A DNA stretch of 10,686 bases. Origin: Candidatus Aminicenantota bacterium (GTDB lineage Bacteria; Acidobacteriota; Aminicenantia; Aminicenantales; Aminicenantaceae). How positions within the stretch are numbered: position 1 is the first letter of the stretch; each line of letters starts with the position of its first letter. The position numbers and the translations under genes were made by a program. The DNA lies in the NCBI GenBank assembly GCA_030607635.1, contig JAUWJP010000031.1, forward strand, positions 1-10,686, written 5' to 3'. The notes below the pieces were generated by a model that had not been told where the DNA came from, did no database searches, and saw only the letters and a list, made by a program, of their open reading frames with translations. Of the stretch, positions 1-6,715 are shown piece by piece.

Positions 1-476
1 ATTTTAAAGCCAAACTCTATATCCTCTTCCGCAGCTGGCGAAGGCTTTGTTTTTGTCAGGACACCCTCCTGACAAAATGAGGAAGCGACGAATGAAGTTG
101 GGTCAGTGATTTGGATTCCTTCTTTAGCCATAAAATCAATAATGCTCTTTAAGATTACAGCAGGACCTCTGTCTTTGCCTTGAGTCAAAAGGTGCCAGGA
201 AGCCTCATTGAATTTTTCTTTATTAAAAATTTTCCGGTGATCGACTTTCCCAGCAAACACAGCTTCTTTGACTCCATTTTTTTTAAAAAAAGCTATAAGA
301 TTTAAAATATCACCAACATCAACCCATTCAAATATATCAACCTTATTCCTAAGGTCAGTTTCAGCTTCGTCTTTGATGCCTGCAACTATACAAGAATAGC
401 CCATTTTCTGAGCCTCTGCAAGTAACAAAAACGGAAATTCTCCTGTGCCTGCGATTATCCCGATTCGACGTCCCAT
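1..476 (-). CDS. lpxI: LpxI, UDP-2,3-diacylglucosamine pyrophosphatase (partial, C-terminus beyond left edge)
   Basis: LpxI cleaves UDP-2,3-diacylglucosamine to lipid X and UMP in lipid A synthesis, and replaces the unrelated LpxH in many non-enteric bacteria. My translation of the minus strand from the ATG at 474-476 stays open to base 1 and gives 158 residues. It opens with MGRRIGIIAGTGEFP, the glycine-rich start typical of the LpxI (DUF1009) family. Further in are KKNGVKEAVFAGKV (about 64-77), a KDRGPAVILKSI stretch (about 100-111), and near the edge GVLTKTKPSPAAEEDIEFG. All three fit the family N-terminal domain. The C-terminal catalytic domain is outside the window. The start codon lies 22 nt inside the end of lpxA and has only a weak Shine-Dalgarno site (CTGGAAA), so translation is probably coupled. 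The family call is confident; activity cannot be judged from half the protein. Confidence 0.9.
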   Translation of the reverse strand, partial: MGRRIGIIAGTGEFPFLLLAEAQKMGYSCIVAGIKDEAETDLRNKVDIFEWVDVGDILNLIAFFKKNGVKEAVFAGKVDHRKIFNKEKFNEASWHLLTQGKDRGPAVILKSIIDFMAKEGIQITDPTSFVASSFCQEGVLTKTKPSPAAEEDIEFGFK

Positions 477-1279
477 TTTCCAGCTGTCTTCTTTACGATT
501 CCTCTCTGGGAGGACTGAATAAAATTGATGATCTCATCTCTATCTTCTCCTGGAGGGAATTTTTCTTTGATTTTATCTGTGGCTTGAGTGCTGTTTAAGT
601 CGGAATAAAAAAAAATTTTGAAAATTTCCTTAATAACCTTGATTCTCTCCTTAGAAAAGCCTCTCCGCCGCAAGCCGACAGCATTCAACCCGAAAAGGAG
701 AACGGGACGACTTCCAGCGACCCTGCAGAAGGGGACAACATCCTGAGTTATTATCGTACTACCACCTATAAAAGCATGCTTTCCAACCCGGCAGAACTGA
801 TGAATACCGCTGAACGCCCCTACTGTAGTAAAATCCTGGACAGTGACATGTCCTCCGAGAGTGGCGGCGTTTATAAAGATGGTTTCATTCCCGACAAAAC
901 AGTCATGGCCAATATGAGAGTAAGCCATGAAATAATTATCATTCCCGACAACAGTCTGCCCTCCAGCCTTGACTGTCCCCCGATTAACAGTTATAAATTC
1001 TCTGAAAATATTTCTATCCCCGATCTTAACCAGTGTGTCTTCCCCTTTATAAGTAATGTCTTGAGGTTCTGTTCCGATGGAAGAATATGGAGAAAAATGG
1101 CAGTCTTCTCCTATTTCAGTCTGGCCATCAATGAAGACATTGGCATCGACTCTAGTATTTTTGTGGACGCTAACTTTTTCCCCGATAAAAGAATATGGTC
1201 CTACCCTGACTCCTGAATCCAATCGCGCTTTGGGATGGACTGTGGCTGTGGAATGAACAAAGATTTCATTCTCTCTCAT
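455..1279 (-). CDS. lpxA: LpxA, acyl-ACP--UDP-N-acetylglucosamine O-acyltransferase
   Basis: LpxA catalyses the first step of lipid A synthesis, moving a 3-hydroxyacyl group from ACP to the 3-position of UDP-GlcNAc in the cytoplasm. The protein is 274 residues (E. coli 262): an N-terminal left-handed beta-helix of hexapeptide repeats, then a helical tail from about residue 203 (LRRRGFSKERI). By my alignment its numbering matches E. coli over the active site: catalytic His125 in SHIGHDC, with His122, His144 (LGGH), His160 (GIHQFC) and Arg204. Gly173 (FIGG) is kept, which in E. coli allows long acyl chains. Position 76, lysine in E. coli (QDLKY), is threonine here (PQDITYKG). The start at 1277-1279 has a good Shine-Dalgarno site (GAGGA, 5 nt away) and overlaps the fabZ end by 14 nt. 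Acyl length and sugar preference are inferred only from residues. Confidence 0.96.
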   Translation of the reverse strand: MRENEIFVHSTATVHPKARLDSGVRVGPYSFIGEKVSVHKNTRVDANVFIDGQTEIGEDCHFSPYSSIGTEPQDITYKGEDTLVKIGDRNIFREFITVNRGTVKAGGQTVVGNDNYFMAYSHIGHDCFVGNETIFINAATLGGHVTVQDFTTVGAFSGIHQFCRVGKHAFIGGSTIITQDVVPFCRVAGSRPVLLFGLNAVGLRRRGFSKERIKVIKEIFKIFFYSDLNSTQATDKIKEKFPPGEDRDEIINFIQSSQRGIVKKTAGKWDVESG

Positions 1280-1748
1280 TCAATTCCTCAAGATTTGCAA
1301 ATGAAGCCATAATCTCGGCTTCGGCAACAAGTTCTCCATCTACAAACGCTTTTCCCGAAATATAGGAATATTTTGACTTAAGCTTTAGAATCTCCACTTC
1401 TAACTTCAGTTGATCACCAGGAACAATCGGCTTTCTGAATTTCGCGTTATTAATCGCAGTTAAAAAAACAAGAATTGTCTCGGGACTGGGAACGGAATGA
1501 TAGAGAAGAATGCCGCCTGCCTGGGCCAAAGCTTCGACAACTAAAACACCAGGCATTACCTTTAAATGAGGAAAATGCCCCTGGAAGAAATGTTCGTTAT
1601 AGGAAACGTTCTTGATGGCAGTAATGCACTTTCCCTTTTCGAGCTTTAATACTCTATCCACAAATAAAAAGGGATAGCGATGGGGAAGGGACTTGAGGAT
1701 TTTCTCGATAGTAAACAAGCTTTTATTTTTTTGCGGCCTTAGAGGCAT
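1266..1748 (-). CDS. fabZ: FabZ, 3-hydroxyacyl-ACP dehydratase
   Basis: FabZ is the hot-dog-fold dehydratase that converts 3-hydroxyacyl-ACP to trans-2-enoyl-ACP in fatty acid elongation. It competes with LpxA for 3-hydroxyacyl-ACP, so the two genes being adjacent is meaningful. From the chosen ATG (1746-1748) the protein is 160 residues, close to the usual 145-155. The family signature LPHRYPFLFVDRV is near residues 21-33. The catalytic pair is His58 (QGHFPHLKVMPG) and Glu72 (VVEALAQAGG). The frame stays open upstream to an ATG at 1823, but that would add 25 residues with no family similarity, lying wholly inside ompH. The chosen start still overlaps the ompH end by 26 nt and has no clear Shine-Dalgarno site, which suggests re-initiation by ribosomes finishing ompH. 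Confidence 0.95.
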   Translation of the reverse strand: MPLRPQKNKSLFTIEKILKSLPHRYPFLFVDRVLKLEKGKCITAIKNVSYNEHFFQGHFPHLKVMPGVLVVEALAQAGGILLYHSVPSPETILVFLTAINNAKFRKPIVPGDQLKLEVEILKLKSKYSYISGKAFVDGELVAEAEIMASFANLEELNERE

Positions 1749-2259
1749 TGTATCTTTTGATGACTTCTTCTGTGAGATCGATCGTCGTATTGACATATAC
1801 AGCTCCGCTATTAGCCAGATCAAAAATTATATCCAGGTTCCTTTCCTTCCCTAATCCTTCGATAATCGGAATCACCTCATCCTGGACTTTAGTGAACAGC
1901 CTGAACCTGAGCTCCTGTAACTCCCTTAAGGAATCTTCTGCAAACCGCTTTCTTTCTGTCCGTTTTCTCTCCAACTCAGAAGTTAACTGAAGAATAGATT
2001 CCTGGGTGAGTGTAAGCCTCTGGGTATTGAGCTTAGTCTCTAACTCGCGGATTTTTTCATCCATTGTAGAAATTCTAGACGAATTGCTTTTATCTTTTTC
2101 CTGCAGCTGGGCCATAACCGCTTTTCCCTCAGTCGATTTTTGAATTACTTCATTTGAATTAACGATGCCAATCTTACCTGATTCTTGAGCAAAACCTGCA
2201 AAAACCAGAAATGTAAAGAGTAGGGCTAATAAAGAAATTTTGCTACTGCTTCTCCACAT
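1723..2259 (-). CDS. ompH: OmpH/Skp family periplasmic chaperone
   Basis: Skp/OmpH is a trimeric periplasmic chaperone that holds unfolded outer-membrane proteins on their way to the BAM complex. The 178-residue product starts with a signal peptide: basic and polar residues 1-8, hydrophobic core 9-22, and an AGFA|QE cleavage site after about residue 24. The mature start KIGIVNSNEVIQKS is the family beta-strand. About 55-130 is long, charged and helix-forming (coiled-coil tentacle), and the C-terminus contains LDIIFDLANSGAVYV, typical of the family's body domain. An AAGGAGG Shine-Dalgarno site sits 6 nt before the ATG. The gene begins 37 nt after bamA, its usual partner. Its end is overlapped by fabZ, where many genomes have lpxD. 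Confidence 0.93.
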   Translation of the reverse strand: MWRSSSKISLLALLFTFLVFAGFAQESGKIGIVNSNEVIQKSTEGKAVMAQLQEKDKSNSSRISTMDEKIRELETKLNTQRLTLTQESILQLTSELERKRTERKRFAEDSLRELQELRFRLFTKVQDEVIPIIEGLGKERNLDIIFDLANSGAVYVNTTIDLTEEVIKRYNASKAAKK

Positions 2260-2296
2260 CGTGTGCCTCCTTAATTTGAAATGGGCTCTTTATCGC

Positions 2297-4567
2297 TTAA
2301 AAAGTGGTTCCAATCGCAAAACGAAAGGCGAAACTGGTATCATCATCATGTATCTTTCGGTTATTATAAGCAAAAATGAGCCTGAAAGGAACTCTGAGGG
2401 CAGGAACAAATATCCTCATCTCCAGCCCTGTCGAATAATATAAATTGTTAAAACTTACTTTCTGTTCTCGAGTAAAAGCATTCCCCATATCATAAAAGAG
2501 AATAGCATACAGGGGACCGCCGATTGGAATGATGTATTCTGTGTTGAAAACAAAAGATTTCTCGCCGCCGACATTCTCGTCCCCCCTTATGGAATAAATT
2601 TCGTAACCCCTGATCGACCTCTCTCCCCCAAGATAGAATTTTTCCCAGATAGGAACTCTTGAATCTCCAAATACCTTGATAAACTGATACTCTAAATGGA
2701 ATCCAACAACATGGTTCAGGACTAATGGATGGAAGAAACTCCACTCAATGCGGGGCTTGATAAAGCTCATCTCTCCTCCCAAAAAACCACCTGCGAACTT
2801 GCCTGAAACCATATACAAGGAACCTCTTGTTGGAGTTAAGGGGCTGTTAATGGTGGAACTATATATCATAGGAGTTATACTGCTTACAGCATAACCTCCT
2901 TGGTAATTGTAGTAATAGCTACCTTCTTCGGCATCGATATCGATGTATTCATAGGCATAAGTAAGATTTGTTCTCCAATATCCTTTAACTCTCCCTCCTG
3001 TTGTAAAATTAACTCCTTTTGCTTTTTGATTGAACAGAAAGGGATATATTACATGACGATTATACACATTAAATCCCAAACTCACTGGGTAATCAAGAAA
3101 ATAGGGTTCAGAAAAGCCAAACATATAGTTTTTGATTCTTTTTCCATGTTGAACCGAAAGTTCTAATTTTTCTCCAGCTCCTAAGAAATTCACCGTGGAG
3201 TAGCTTAGAGCAACAAAAGTGCCTTCATAACCACTATAGCCAGCCGAAAACTGGATGTTGTTCCTTTGAAGCTCTTTAACATTCAGGATGATATCCATTT
3301 TATTGGGATCTTCAGGATTAGGCCTTATATCAGGCTCCCCGACAGGCTCAATCAGTCCAAGCTGGCTCATCCTCAAAATACTGTCTTTGAACATAGCTAA
3401 GCTGAACCTATCTCCCTCTCTGATGAGCATTTCACGCCTGATAACTTTGTCTTTAGTGAATGTATTGCCTTTGAATTCAATCCTGTTTAAATAGACTACA
3501 TCTCCTTCTATGATATTGAAAGTAACATTTACGCGTTTTCTCTTGGGGTCCAGTTTTTCTACAGGATATATAGCGGAACGAATGTAGCCAATGTTTCTAT
3601 AAATCTCTCCTATCTCTTCAATACTTTTTTCTCTAATTTTGGTGCTATAAACATCACCTTCTTTGAATTTAATGAGCCTGCGCAAGCCTTTAGCGGAAAG
3701 AATCTTATTCCCTTCGATCTTAACCTCACCTACAGTATAACGGTAGCCAGCATTGACAGGAATAATGATCTTCTTCATCTTCTGTTTTTTGAACAAAATT
3801 GTCCTTTTTGTGATTTCCTCAATCCTGGGTTCACCAACTGTAGCTTCCATGTATCCGTGTTCGCGGTACCTCTCTTTTATGCCGGCTAGATCTTCACTGA
3901 TCTTGTTCTGCTTAAAGACATCCTTCCCTGTTATCCAGGAAAAAACCCCGTGCTTTTTATTTTGCTTCATCGCTCCCCTAACAACACTCTTCAGTAACTT
4001 TGTGTTTCCTTCAAATTCGACCTCACCAACTCTAACTTTTGGCCCTTCGTTGATATCAAATAAGACCTCTAACTCGTTTTTTCCTTCTTTATTTACTTTA
4101 ACCTTAACCTTGCCAGAAGTAAGGCCCTTCTCGAGGAGCAAATCTTCGATCGTCTTCTGGATTCTCTTTATTTTAAACTCGTTGTAATAAGAATAAGGGA
4201 GGATGTATTCATCATTCTCTTTTAGTTTATTGATGATATCATTCTCCTTCAGCTTCTTTCCAGTTTTATAGATGATATTCTTGATGACTGGATTCTCCTC
4301 AACGATGATCTTTACTATCTTCCCTTTTGTTCCATCTTCCTTTTCTATTCTGACATTAGAGAAAAATCCTGTTGACCATAAAATTCTAAAATCTCTTCTC
4401 AACAACTCCTCGCTGTAGTAATCTCCTTCTCTTGAAGAAAGATAATAAAGAACCGTCTCCCGCGTGACGCGCTCGTTGCCGACGATTTCAATCTTCTCAA
4501 CCATCTCCTGCCCGAAGAGATAGGGCGCAAGACACAAGATAACAAAGCATAATAGAACTTTTTTCAT
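2297..4567 (-). CDS. bamA: BamA, outer-membrane protein assembly factor
   Basis: BamA (Omp85) is the core subunit of the complex that folds and inserts beta-barrel proteins into the outer membrane. The chosen start (4565-4567) gives 756 residues and a clear signal peptide (MKKVLLCFVILCLAPYLFG, cut near residue 19-20), with AAGGA about 8 nt upstream. An upstream ATG at 4636 is in frame but would put 23 charged residues before the signal peptide, so I rejected it. Five POTRA repeats fill the N-terminal half, each with a V-x-x-I/V-x-x-x-GN core (for example IEIVGNERV, VGEVEFEGN, VGEVKIEGN, LNRIEFKGN). The C-terminal half is the 16-strand barrel with the conserved IRGY motif of loop 6 (about 652-655), then YDMGNAF, and a terminal phenylalanine (GTTF) as in the beta-signal. 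Length is slightly below E. coli (810). Confidence 0.97.
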   Translation of the reverse strand: MKKVLLCFVILCLAPYLFGQEMVEKIEIVGNERVTRETVLYYLSSREGDYYSEELLRRDFRILWSTGFFSNVRIEKEDGTKGKIVKIIVEENPVIKNIIYKTGKKLKENDIINKLKENDEYILPYSYYNEFKIKRIQKTIEDLLLEKGLTSGKVKVKVNKEGKNELEVLFDINEGPKVRVGEVEFEGNTKLLKSVVRGAMKQNKKHGVFSWITGKDVFKQNKISEDLAGIKERYREHGYMEATVGEPRIEEITKRTILFKKQKMKKIIIPVNAGYRYTVGEVKIEGNKILSAKGLRRLIKFKEGDVYSTKIREKSIEEIGEIYRNIGYIRSAIYPVEKLDPKRKRVNVTFNIIEGDVVYLNRIEFKGNTFTKDKVIRREMLIREGDRFSLAMFKDSILRMSQLGLIEPVGEPDIRPNPEDPNKMDIILNVKELQRNNIQFSAGYSGYEGTFVALSYSTVNFLGAGEKLELSVQHGKRIKNYMFGFSEPYFLDYPVSLGFNVYNRHVIYPFLFNQKAKGVNFTTGGRVKGYWRTNLTYAYEYIDIDAEEGSYYYNYQGGYAVSSITPMIYSSTINSPLTPTRGSLYMVSGKFAGGFLGGEMSFIKPRIEWSFFHPLVLNHVVGFHLEYQFIKVFGDSRVPIWEKFYLGGERSIRGYEIYSIRGDENVGGEKSFVFNTEYIIPIGGPLYAILFYDMGNAFTREQKVSFNNLYYSTGLEMRIFVPALRVPFRLIFAYNNRKIHDDDTSFAFRFAIGTTF

Positions 4568-4601
4568 TTCTCTTTCCTTATAACATATTAATCTTTTTTT
4601 T

Positions 4602-4674
4602 TCAACGATATCCGTTGACTCGTTTGTCCGGCCCAACGGTTGATCCGTGACTCTTCAACTCAGTTAATTTCAAC
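4602..4674. promoter_or_regulatory. Cluster of five GTTGA/TCAAC pentamers upstream of bamA
   Basis: TCAAC occurs at 4602-4606, 4655-4659 and 4670-4674, and its complement GTTGA at 4614-4618 and 4639-4643. Two pairs form inverted repeats: CAACG-atatc-CGTTG (4603-4617) and CAAC-G-GTTG (4634-4642). The last two TTCAAC copies are 15 bp apart. This could be an operator or an RNA structure in the bamA leader. No known regulator site is recognised, and no convincing promoter is placed relative to it. Confidence 0.3.
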
Positions 4675-4712
4675 TATTTGATACAGCAAAATGGAGACCA
4701 AACCCAAAATGG

Positions 4713-4754
4713 GAACGTCCCCTAATTTTTCTTGGGAGAACGTCCCCTAATTTT
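4713..4754. repeat. Two 17-bp direct repeats (GAACGTCCCCTAATTTT)
   Basis: Identical copies lie at 4713-4729 and 4738-4754, a 25-bp period, in the gap between lolD and bamA. On the minus strand each copy gives AATTAGGGGACGTTC. GGGGA-CGT-TCTCC (one G-T pair) and GGGA-CGT-TCCC can each form a small hairpin. The motif resembles the short dispersed REP-like repeats, often tied to Y1 (IS200-like/RAYT) transposases, that I have seen in several environmental phyla. No transposase is in the window. A rho-independent terminator is unlikely because no U-tract follows on either strand. Confidence 0.7.
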
Positions 4755-4798
4755 ATCTTACTAATTTCGATTTTCGCTTTACTACCTTAATAATAACT

Positions 4799-5488
4799 CT
4801 ATCGACGGGATAAAAGTTTCAATTCCCTTCCTTCCATCAAGTACACATTGTTACAGAATTGAGCGACCTTTTCATTATGTGTAACAATAACAGATGATAA
4901 TCCTTTTTTCTTGTGCAGATTTTGAATGAGAGCCAGAATCATCTGCCCTGTTTTCCAATCCATGTTTCCTGTAGGCTCATCGGCTAAAAGCAATTTGGGC
5001 TCGTTGACCAATGCTCTGGCAATTGCTACTCTCTGCTGTTCTCCTCCTGAAAGCAGTGCCGGTCTTATATGAGCTTTTTCTTCCAAAGAAACTTCCTTGA
5101 GGATTTCATGAGCTTTCCTCTCAGCCTCTTTCCTCTCCGCGCCTCTTATCAAAAGAGGGAAGGCAATATTTTCTAAAGCTGTAAATTCAGGCAGAAGGTG
5201 GTAAAACTGAAAGATAAAGCCAATCTTCCTGTTTCTTATCTCTGCCAATTCTTTTTTACTTCGATGAAAGAGGAGGTCGTCGCCCTCAAACAGGATTTTC
5301 CCTTCACTTGGCTTATCCAGAGTTACCAGTAAATTAAGGAAAGTTGTCTTTCCGACTCCAGAAACTCCCATTATTGCCACAAGATCGCCCTCAAGGAGCT
5401 CAAAATTTATTCCTTCAAAAACATGCAGAATTCCCTTGGGCAACGGATAATTTTTGCCAAGATTTACAGTTTTGAGTAAACTATTCAT
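4799..5488 (-). CDS. lolD: LolD, lipoprotein-releasing ABC transporter ATP-binding protein
   Basis: LolD is the ATPase that powers extraction of lipoproteins from the inner membrane for delivery to LolA. The 229-residue protein has every ABC landmark: Walker A GVSGVGKTT (41-49), Q-loop FIFQFYHLLP (Gln94), signature LSGGEQQRVAIA (146-157), Walker B LLLADEP (166-172), D-loop GNMD (174-177) and switch His204 (VTHNE). Length and FQFYHLLPEFTALEN context fit the LolD/MacB subgroup. MacB-type ATPases look similar, but the adjacent permease is LolC/E-like and not MacB-like. The start overlaps the permease stop by 8 nt (ATGAATAG) and has no visible Shine-Dalgarno site, so translation is probably coupled. 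Confidence 0.92.
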   Translation of the reverse strand: MNSLLKTVNLGKNYPLPKGILHVFEGINFELLEGDLVAIMGVSGVGKTTFLNLLVTLDKPSEGKILFEGDDLLFHRSKKELAEIRNRKIGFIFQFYHLLPEFTALENIAFPLLIRGAERKEAERKAHEILKEVSLEEKAHIRPALLSGGEQQRVAIARALVNEPKLLLADEPTGNMDWKTGQMILALIQNLHKKKGLSSVIVTHNEKVAQFCNNVYLMEGRELKLLSRR

Positions 5489-6701
5489 ATTTTAAGGCAA
5501 TAACCGGGTCAACTTTTGATGCTCTATGCGAAGGGAAAAATGTCGAGAGAAAACTGATTAAAAGAGCAACTCCCACAATCAAGATTAAATCAAAAAGTTT
5601 GATATGAAAAGGAACGAAAGAGATTTGGTAGATATCTACTGGCACCTTGATAAGCTCAAAAGTATTTGCAAGCAGGCACCAAAGCAACCCCAGGATTACT
5701 CCAGCAGCTGTTCCGACGATTCCGATCATAGCTCCTTGGAGGAAAAATATTTTTTTTATACTTTGAGAACTGGCACCCATGGCTATGAGAATACCTATGT
5801 CTCTTGTCTTCTCCATAACCATCAAGATAAGGGTGGCGATAATGTTCAAGGCCGCGACAAAAACAATAAGGGTAATTGTGAGAAACATGATGTTTTTCTC
5901 GAGTTTCAAGGCAGAGAAGAGGGATTTATTCAACTCCATCCAAGTCGTCACATAGGCCAGAGGAGGGATAATCTCTGTAATCTTATTGCCTATTTTCGGA
6001 GCATCGAAAATGTTATCTATTCTGACTTGAATGTAGCTTATTTCCTCCCCAAGGCCAAAAATTTTCTGCGCTGATCCCAGCCAGACAAGAACCGTTGAGG
6101 AATCAAACTCATACAAGCCCGTGTTGAAAATGCCGGTCACGATAAATCTTTTTCGTTTAGGAATAGGTCCGATCGGCGATAAACGGGAAGAAGAAGTAAT
6201 GACAGTCACCACATCTCCAATCCCCACCCCGATGCTTGCGGCTATTTCACGACCGAGAAGGATTCCCTCCCTTTTGGAATCGGGAGCAGGAATATTTCCT
6301 CTCTCTAACTCTTGAAGCCACTGCGAGTGTTTTTTCTCTAAATCAAAATCAATACCCTTAAGCAGGGCGCCTTTATTCTCAGAAGGGCCTATCAGGAACA
6401 CACCGTCATGAATAACAGGAGAAACAGATTTCACCCCTTTTAAACTCTCTATTTTCGATATTAGTTGAGGATAATCCTTCCACCCTTCCGGGTCCATATC
6501 AGAGACCATGATGTGGGTGGTAACTCCAAGGATTTTATCCTGAACATCATCTTGAAAACCCGTAATTAGAGCTATAGCTATAATAAGAGCCATAACTCCA
6601 ATGGTAATACCCAGAATGGAGATGAAGGTGATGACAGAGATAAAAGCCTGCTTCCTCTTTGCTGTCAGGTATCGCCTGGCAATGAACAACTCAAAGTTCA
6701 T
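5481..6701 (-). CDS. lolC: LolC/LolE family lipoprotein-releasing ABC transporter permease
   Basis: This is the membrane subunit that, with LolD, lifts outer-membrane lipoproteins out of the inner membrane. The 406-residue protein opens with FIARRYLTAKRKQAFIS, the typical LolC/E start, followed by a membrane segment at about 19-49. A large periplasmic domain follows (about 50-270), then three membrane segments near 274-300, 313-345 and 368-390, and the family ending DPVIALKYE. That four-helix plan with one periplasmic domain is standard. Only one permease gene is present next to lolD; E. coli has two (lolC and lolE). Many non-enteric bacteria use a single homodimerising permease, sometimes called LolF, so the symbol lolC is a family-level choice. 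The start is 14 nt after the lysS stop. Confidence 0.92.
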   Translation of the reverse strand: MNFELFIARRYLTAKRKQAFISVITFISILGITIGVMALIIAIALITGFQDDVQDKILGVTTHIMVSDMDPEGWKDYPQLISKIESLKGVKSVSPVIHDGVFLIGPSENKGALLKGIDFDLEKKHSQWLQELERGNIPAPDSKREGILLGREIAASIGVGIGDVVTVITSSSRLSPIGPIPKRKRFIVTGIFNTGLYEFDSSTVLVWLGSAQKIFGLGEEISYIQVRIDNIFDAPKIGNKITEIIPPLAYVTTWMELNKSLFSALKLEKNIMFLTITLIVFVAALNIIATLILMVMEKTRDIGILIAMGASSQSIKKIFFLQGAMIGIVGTAAGVILGLLWCLLANTFELIKVPVDIYQISFVPFHIKLFDLILIVGVALLISFLSTFFPSHRASKVDPVIALKYE

Positions 6702-6715
6702 GGTAAAAACTCAAA

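Larger units (their letters stand above)
4568..4798. other. Intergenic region between lolD and bamA
   Basis: This 231-bp gap is the only long one among the minus-strand genes. It holds the 17-bp repeat pair (4713-4754), the pentamer cluster (4602-4674), a run of nine A on the minus strand (T at 4594-4602) and the bamA Shine-Dalgarno site just before 4567. A separate bamA promoter is plausible. The best candidate I see is weak: minus-strand TTGGGT, 18 nt, TATCAA. No RNA gene or terminator is seen. Confidence 0.5.

Noticed and set aside
776..1216. A 146-codon plus-strand reading frame
   Set aside because: Antisense to lpxA, whose repeated hexapeptide codons keep the opposite strand open. No recognisable protein features.
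3753..4187. A 144-codon plus-strand frame with hydrophobic stretches
   Set aside because: Antisense to the POTRA part of bamA. The hydrophobicity comes from complementing Lys/Glu codons.
4571..4605. TTGAAA, 17 nt, TATAAG on the minus strand as a bamA promoter
   Set aside because: The -10 overlaps the Shine-Dalgarno site, so transcription would begin downstream of it. The run of A makes a chance match likely.
4568..4636. Longer bamA start at 4636
   Set aside because: It would place 23 charged residues before a clear signal peptide. The ATG at 4567 has a good Shine-Dalgarno site.
4711..4754. CRISPR array
   Set aside because: Only two copies, an 8-nt spacing and no cas genes. It fits a REP-like repeat better.
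5604..6074. A 156-codon plus-strand reading frame
   Set aside because: It lies entirely antisense to the permease gene, has low-complexity composition and no family motifs. It is a shadow frame.
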